The notes below the pieces were generated by a model that saw only the letters and a list, made by a program, of their open reading frames with translations, was not told where the DNA came from and ran no database searches. The translations under genes and the position numbers were made by a program. A stretch of DNA of 7,967 nt from Caldilinea sp. (GTDB taxonomy: Bacteria > Chloroflexota > Anaerolineae > Caldilineales > Caldilineaceae): contig JAPLGY010000003.1 of the NCBI GenBank assembly GCA_026389955.1, positions 1-7,967 on the forward strand. Direction: 5' to 3'. Positions within the stretch are counted from its first letter, which is position 1; each line of letters starts with the position of its first letter. Positions 4,965 to 7,967 of this stretch are shown here, piece after piece.

Positions 4965-6470
4965 CTACTCGATTGTCACGTCCAGGATGGTTCCATCCAA
5001 CGCTGAGACCACAACAGTTGCGGTTTGGGTCTCGGTATTGAGTTCGACAATCCAGACATCCTGTCCATCGACTTCGTCTGGCGTGGCCACCTTTTCAGTG
5101 ATCGCACTGTCTAGCTGGCTGCGCACTTCCTCTTCTGCAATTGCGATGGCAGCCCGAGCGTTGAGTTGGCCCTCCTGTTGTGCTGGCACCGTCGCAGTCT
5201 GCCCGTTGGGGCGTTCACCCAAGAGTACATCCACCTGAATCTCCTCGCCGTCGCGGAGAACGGTCAGCGTCACCGTCTGTCCTGGTTCAGCTCTGGTGAC
5301 CAGGTAGGAGACCAGATCTTCGAACCGCACGACGGGCGCATCGTCGATCGCGGTGACGATGTCGCCACCCGCCCGCAAGGTGCTGCCCTCCGGGGCATTG
5401 GCAGCAGGACGGTTGCCGCCACGCAACCCGGCTTGTGCCGATGGGCCGTTCGGGGTAACACCCGCCACATAGACGCCCAGCGTGTTGTCGGGCAGATCGA
5501 GCGCTTCTGCCAGTTGTGCAGAGATGCTGCTTCCCTCCAGGCCCAGGAAGGCATACGTGTGTGCACCTGCTTCGATCAGGTCAGGCACAATGCGTCGGAC
5601 AATGGAGACCGGTATGACAAACCCAACCCCAGAATTTTGACGAGTTTCAGATTCAATGGCAAAGTTCACCCCGACGACCTCGCCAGCCAGGTTGAGCAGT
5701 GGACCCCCTGAGTTTCCAGGGTTGATCGCCGCGTCGGTTTGGATCACATCGGGCAGGGTGTAACGGTTTTCGCCGAAAGAACCGACCGGAAAACCACGGC
5801 CCAGAGCGCTGACAATGCCAGTCGTCATCGTGCCTTGCAGCCCAAACGGATTGCCGATCGCAATCACAGTGTGTCCGACTTTGAGTTCATTGTCGCCCGC
5901 CAGCCGCAGTGGCTGCCAGACGATACCTTCTGGAGGAGTTACCCGGATGACGGCCAGGTCAGCCTGCGGGTCGGTCGCCACCACCTCTGCGCGCGCCCAC
6001 ATGCCGTTGTTGAAAACGACGGTGACTCGCTGAGCATCCTCTACGACATGGTTGTTGGTCACAATGTGGCCAGCGTCGTCGTAGATAAATCCTGAACCCT
6101 GCCCCTGTTGAAGGGGTAGGTCTCCCTCGGGCAGTTCAAACCCTGGAATTTGTGGAAACATACCGGCCGACGCTGTCCGTTCCACCTGGATGTTGACAAC
6201 GGACGGTGCCACAGCGTCGTAGAGCTCTGCCAAGGCATCCTGGTCACCTGCCAGGCTCGAGTTGCTCTGCAGAAGAGGCGCATCGTTCGACTGTTGCACA
6301 CTGGCTGCCGTGGCAGATCCCCACAACAGAGGAACTGCCAGAACCCCAACCAACAAGGCGCTGGCCAAGGCCAGCACGGCAGCCCCCACCAGAGGACGTT
6401 GGATGCGCTTCTTCTTCAAAAATGAATGCGATGTTTGTTTTGTCAGAGGATCATGGTTGGGCTCGTACAT
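4965..6470 (-). CDS. Membrane-anchored HtrA/DegP-like serine protease with PDZ and PepSY-like domains
   Basis: An envelope quality-control protease of the trypsin-like S1C family, 501 residues from ATG 6470. Residues 1-26 are polar and basic (KKKRIQR), then a membrane anchor at about 27-49, so the rest faces outward. The protease domain (about 80-300) has the full triad: His141 in TNNHVV, Asp171 in DPQADLAVI and Ser254 in GNSGGP. A PDZ domain follows (about 306-418; AFLGLEG, GGDIVTAIDD). The last 65 residues (LNARAAIAIAEEEV to VWIVELN and LDGTILDVTIE) resemble a PepSY domain, which is unusual behind HtrA. The frame is open up to 6596, but ATG 6470 has GGAG nine bases upstream and gives a standard anchor topology; starts at 6485 or 6476 would add a few residues. 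It is downstream of the UPF0182 gene on the same strand, 134 bases away, and ends at the shared terminator. Confidence 0.93.
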   Translation of the reverse strand: MYEPNHDPLTKQTSHSFLKKKRIQRPLVGAAVLALASALLVGVLAVPLLWGSATAASVQQSNDAPLLQSNSSLAGDQDALAELYDAVAPSVVNIQVERTASAGMFPQIPGFELPEGDLPLQQGQGSGFIYDDAGHIVTNNHVVEDAQRVTVVFNNGMWARAEVVATDPQADLAVIRVTPPEGIVWQPLRLAGDNELKVGHTVIAIGNPFGLQGTMTTGIVSALGRGFPVGSFGENRYTLPDVIQTDAAINPGNSGGPLLNLAGEVVGVNFAIESETRQNSGVGFVIPVSIVRRIVPDLIEAGAHTYAFLGLEGSSISAQLAEALDLPDNTLGVYVAGVTPNGPSAQAGLRGGNRPAANAPEGSTLRAGGDIVTAIDDAPVVRFEDLVSYLVTRAEPGQTVTLTVLRDGEEIQVDVLLGERPNGQTATVPAQQEGQLNARAAIAIAEEEVRSQLDSAITEKVATPDEVDGQDVWIVELNTETQTATVVVSALDGTILDVTIE

Positions 6471-6479
6471 AGACATCTT

Positions 6480-6483
6480 CTCC
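6480..6483 (-). promoter_or_regulatory. Ribosome binding site deciding the HtrA start
   Basis: The minus strand reads GGAG here, nine bases before ATG 6470. The in-frame ATG at 6485 overlaps it and the one at 6476 is only three bases from it, so 6470 is the best-served start. Confidence 0.6.
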
Positions 6484-6537
6484 ATTCTGTCACTGAGACG
6501 GTTCAGTTGGGAAGCAATTTTTGCTCCACTGACTCTT

Positions 6538-6543
6538 ATTCTA
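6538..6543 (-). promoter_or_regulatory. Possible -10 box for the HtrA gene
   Basis: The minus strand reads TAGAAT, a good -10 match, about 68 bases before ATG 6470. No clear -35 is present. An inverted repeat, CATCTG at 6546-6551 and CAGATG at 6561-6566 with a 9-base gap, lies just upstream, where a regulator could bind. If real, the longer reading from 6596 would start upstream of transcription, which supports the shorter protein. Confidence 0.3.
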
Positions 6544-6604
6544 CGCATCTGAATAAGGCACAGATGAGATGGGCGTAAAAAATTTGTAAAAGGCATCTTC
6601 TCGC

Positions 6605-7967
6605 TTAGGGCTCGTCGGCAGGACCAGGAGCCGGCAGCCCACCGGTGATCTGCAAAAGTTGATCGAGCGTCGCCTGCAGCGCTTCCATTTCTACCCCATA
6701 GGCGGCCCAGTTTCCCTCGCGCAAGGCGACCTGTGCCTGTTCGTAGTGGGCATTGGCGGCCGCGATCAGCTGCTCCAGGCTGACATTTTCTCCTGGAAGT
6801 GCAGCAGGCTGTATCTCCCCAGAGCCCTCTTCGGCAACACCGGCCAGGTCAGAAGGCCGGGCTCTGGCCAGGTCCATCAGACCCGCTTGCTCCACAGTCT
6901 CCCGGCCGAACAGCTGGACCAGGGCCATCCCAAGGTTTTCAGCCATGACGGTCCGGTCCGCCGTCGCCAAAATGACCCGCTTCATCTCGGGGATGCGCCC
7001 TGTGGCAGCCTGAAGGTAGATCGGTTCGACATACATCAGGCTGTCGGCGATCGGGATCACCAGCAGATTGCCGCGAATGACCTGGCTGCCTTGCTGGTTC
7101 CAGAGCGCCAGCTGTGCACTGATGACCGGATCCTGAGAAATACGCGCTTCGATCTGTTTGGGGCCAAAAAAGAGCGATTCTTTGCCAAAGTTGTAGACGA
7201 GCCGTTCTCCATAGTTGTCAGGGTTGCTCTGGGCGACCAACCAGGCGATCATGTTCTCGCGGTTGGCAGGTGTAAAGGGCAAAATCTGCATGAAATCCAG
7301 CTTGCCGCTCCCTGGTGCCTGGCGCAACACATAGTAAGGCTCAATTCGTTGGGCCTGGTCGTAGAAAACCTCTTCAGGCCAGGCCCAGACGTCTTCCCGG
7401 TTGTAGAGGTCGTTGGCATTGGTCATGTGATACATACGATACATCTCCGCCTGAACAGAGAAGAGATCGATCGGGTAGCGAATGTGCTCCAGCAAAAACG
7501 CAGGCATCGTCTCCATCGGCTGGAAAAGCTCTGGAAAGATGCGGGCATAGGCAGCTGTGATGGGTTCGTCGGGGTCAACCAGATAGAAGGTAGGCAGACC
7601 GTCGTAGGCGTTCACCACAATTTTTATTGAATTGCGGATGTAGTTGAACCCTCCTGTATGCGGCTGGCTGTAAGGGAAACGGTCGCTGACAACGTAGGCA
7701 TCCATAAACCAGTAGAGCCGCCCGTCTTCCCCAACCACAATGTAGGGATCCCGATCCAACTGCAAAAACGGGGCCAGCTGGGTGACCCGTTCCACAATGT
7801 TGCGTCGCCAGAGCAGCTGGCTTTCCGCTGTGATATCCTGGTTCAGGATCAGATTGATATCCCCGAAACGAACCGCAAAGAGCAGCCGGTTCCAGAATGT
7901 CATCTCGATGCCGGTGTCGGCAGAAAAACTGGTCGTCGCATTGCCTCCCCCCTGGGGGAAGTCAAAC
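6605..7967 (-). CDS. UPF0182 family membrane protein, C-terminal half (5' end outside window)
   Basis: Partial gene: 453 codons are visible and the frame is still open at the window edge, so ATG 7903 is internal. Family hallmarks begin at once: FPQGGGNATTSFSADTGIE, then FWNRLLFAVRFGD, APFLQLDRDPYIVV, GRLYWFMDAYV, YPYSQP, FNYIRNSIKIVVNAYDG and FYLVDP. Later come RYPIDLF, QAEMYRMYHM, WPEEVFY, PYYVLRQ, GNLLVIPI and YVEPIYLQ. UPF0182 (COG1615) proteins are about 900-1000 residues, with several N-terminal membrane spans and a large extracytoplasmic part, so roughly half is seen here. After an acidic, Pro-rich linker the end has a helical segment (NAHYEQAQVALREGNWAAYGVEMEAL, quoted as two parts: NAHYEQAQVALREG and NWAAYGVEMEAL) common in the family, then a PAPGPADEP tail. 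Its function is not established. It lies upstream of the HtrA-like gene on the same strand, possibly in one transcript. Confidence 0.93.
   Translation of the reverse strand, partial: FDFPQGGGNATTSFSADTGIEMTFWNRLLFAVRFGDINLILNQDITAESQLLWRRNIVERVTQLAPFLQLDRDPYIVVGEDGRLYWFMDAYVVSDRFPYSQPHTGGFNYIRNSIKIVVNAYDGLPTFYLVDPDEPITAAYARIFPELFQPMETMPAFLLEHIRYPIDLFSVQAEMYRMYHMTNANDLYNREDVWAWPEEVFYDQAQRIEPYYVLRQAPGSGKLDFMQILPFTPANRENMIAWLVAQSNPDNYGERLVYNFGKESLFFGPKQIEARISQDPVISAQLALWNQQGSQVIRGNLLVIPIADSLMYVEPIYLQAATGRIPEMKRVILATADRTVMAENLGMALVQLFGRETVEQAGLMDLARARPSDLAGVAEEGSGEIQPAALPGENVSLEQLIAAANAHYEQAQVALREGNWAAYGVEMEALQATLDQLLQITGGLPAPGPADEP

Noticed and set aside
5166..5711. Plus-strand open frame inside the HtrA gene
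   Set aside because: It lies wholly within a well-supported protease gene on the other strand and has no recognisable domain.
6471..6596. 42-residue N-terminal extension of the HtrA protein
   Set aside because: No ribosome binding site at 6596, it would overlap the likely promoter, and the extension has no signal character. GGAG favours ATG 6470.
6659..7630. 323-codon plus-strand open frame opposite UPF0182
   Set aside because: Shadow of a strongly conserved minus-strand gene; its composition (many His, Arg, Gln, Gly) and lack of motifs fit an antisense reading.

Overview
The window looks like chromosomal DNA from a bacterium of the Chloroflexota, most likely near Anaerolineae/Caldilineae. 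This rests on remembered family resemblance, not a search: the style of the HtrA-type protease, a UPF0182 protein, an elongation factor P with an HIAPGNWRA loop, and a secreted lamin-tail protein ending near a YLPL motif. There are no phage, IS, CRISPR, tRNA or rRNA features. Genes are tightly packed and no gene-free stretch exceeds about 190 bases.

Layout. 1-952 (+): the end of one sugar-type ABC permease and a complete second permease (MalG/UgpE type), the tail of a carbohydrate importer operon. 1007-1501 (-): elongation factor P, convergent with the permease, with a hairpin between them that pairs better in the efp direction. 1502-1690: a divergent promoter region with a perfect TATAAT box for each side and a structured efp leader. 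1691-4902 (+): a four-gene operon of a membrane-anchored or exported pentapeptide-repeat protein, a VTC-type (triphosphate tunnel) polyphosphate polymerase domain protein, a DUF4956 membrane protein and a secreted protein with two lamin-tail domains. A perfect 19-bp inverted-repeat terminator at 4919-4961 is shared with the next, convergent gene. 4965-6470 (-): a membrane-anchored HtrA/DegP-like protease with PDZ and a PepSY-like C-terminal domain. 6605-7967 (-): the C-terminal half of a UPF0182 membrane protein running off the window.

The most interesting part is the 1691-4902 operon. Yeast Vtc4 joins a tunnel-shaped polyphosphate polymerase domain to a small membrane domain in one chain. 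Here the polymerase-like domain and a multi-span membrane protein are adjacent separate genes, flanked by two proteins that appear to be exported. This suggests, as inference only, an envelope-linked system making or moving polyphosphate or a related polymer. The second point is elongation factor P: it lacks about 21 residues of its first domain in frame and has Asn where the modified Lys or Arg normally sits at the loop tip.
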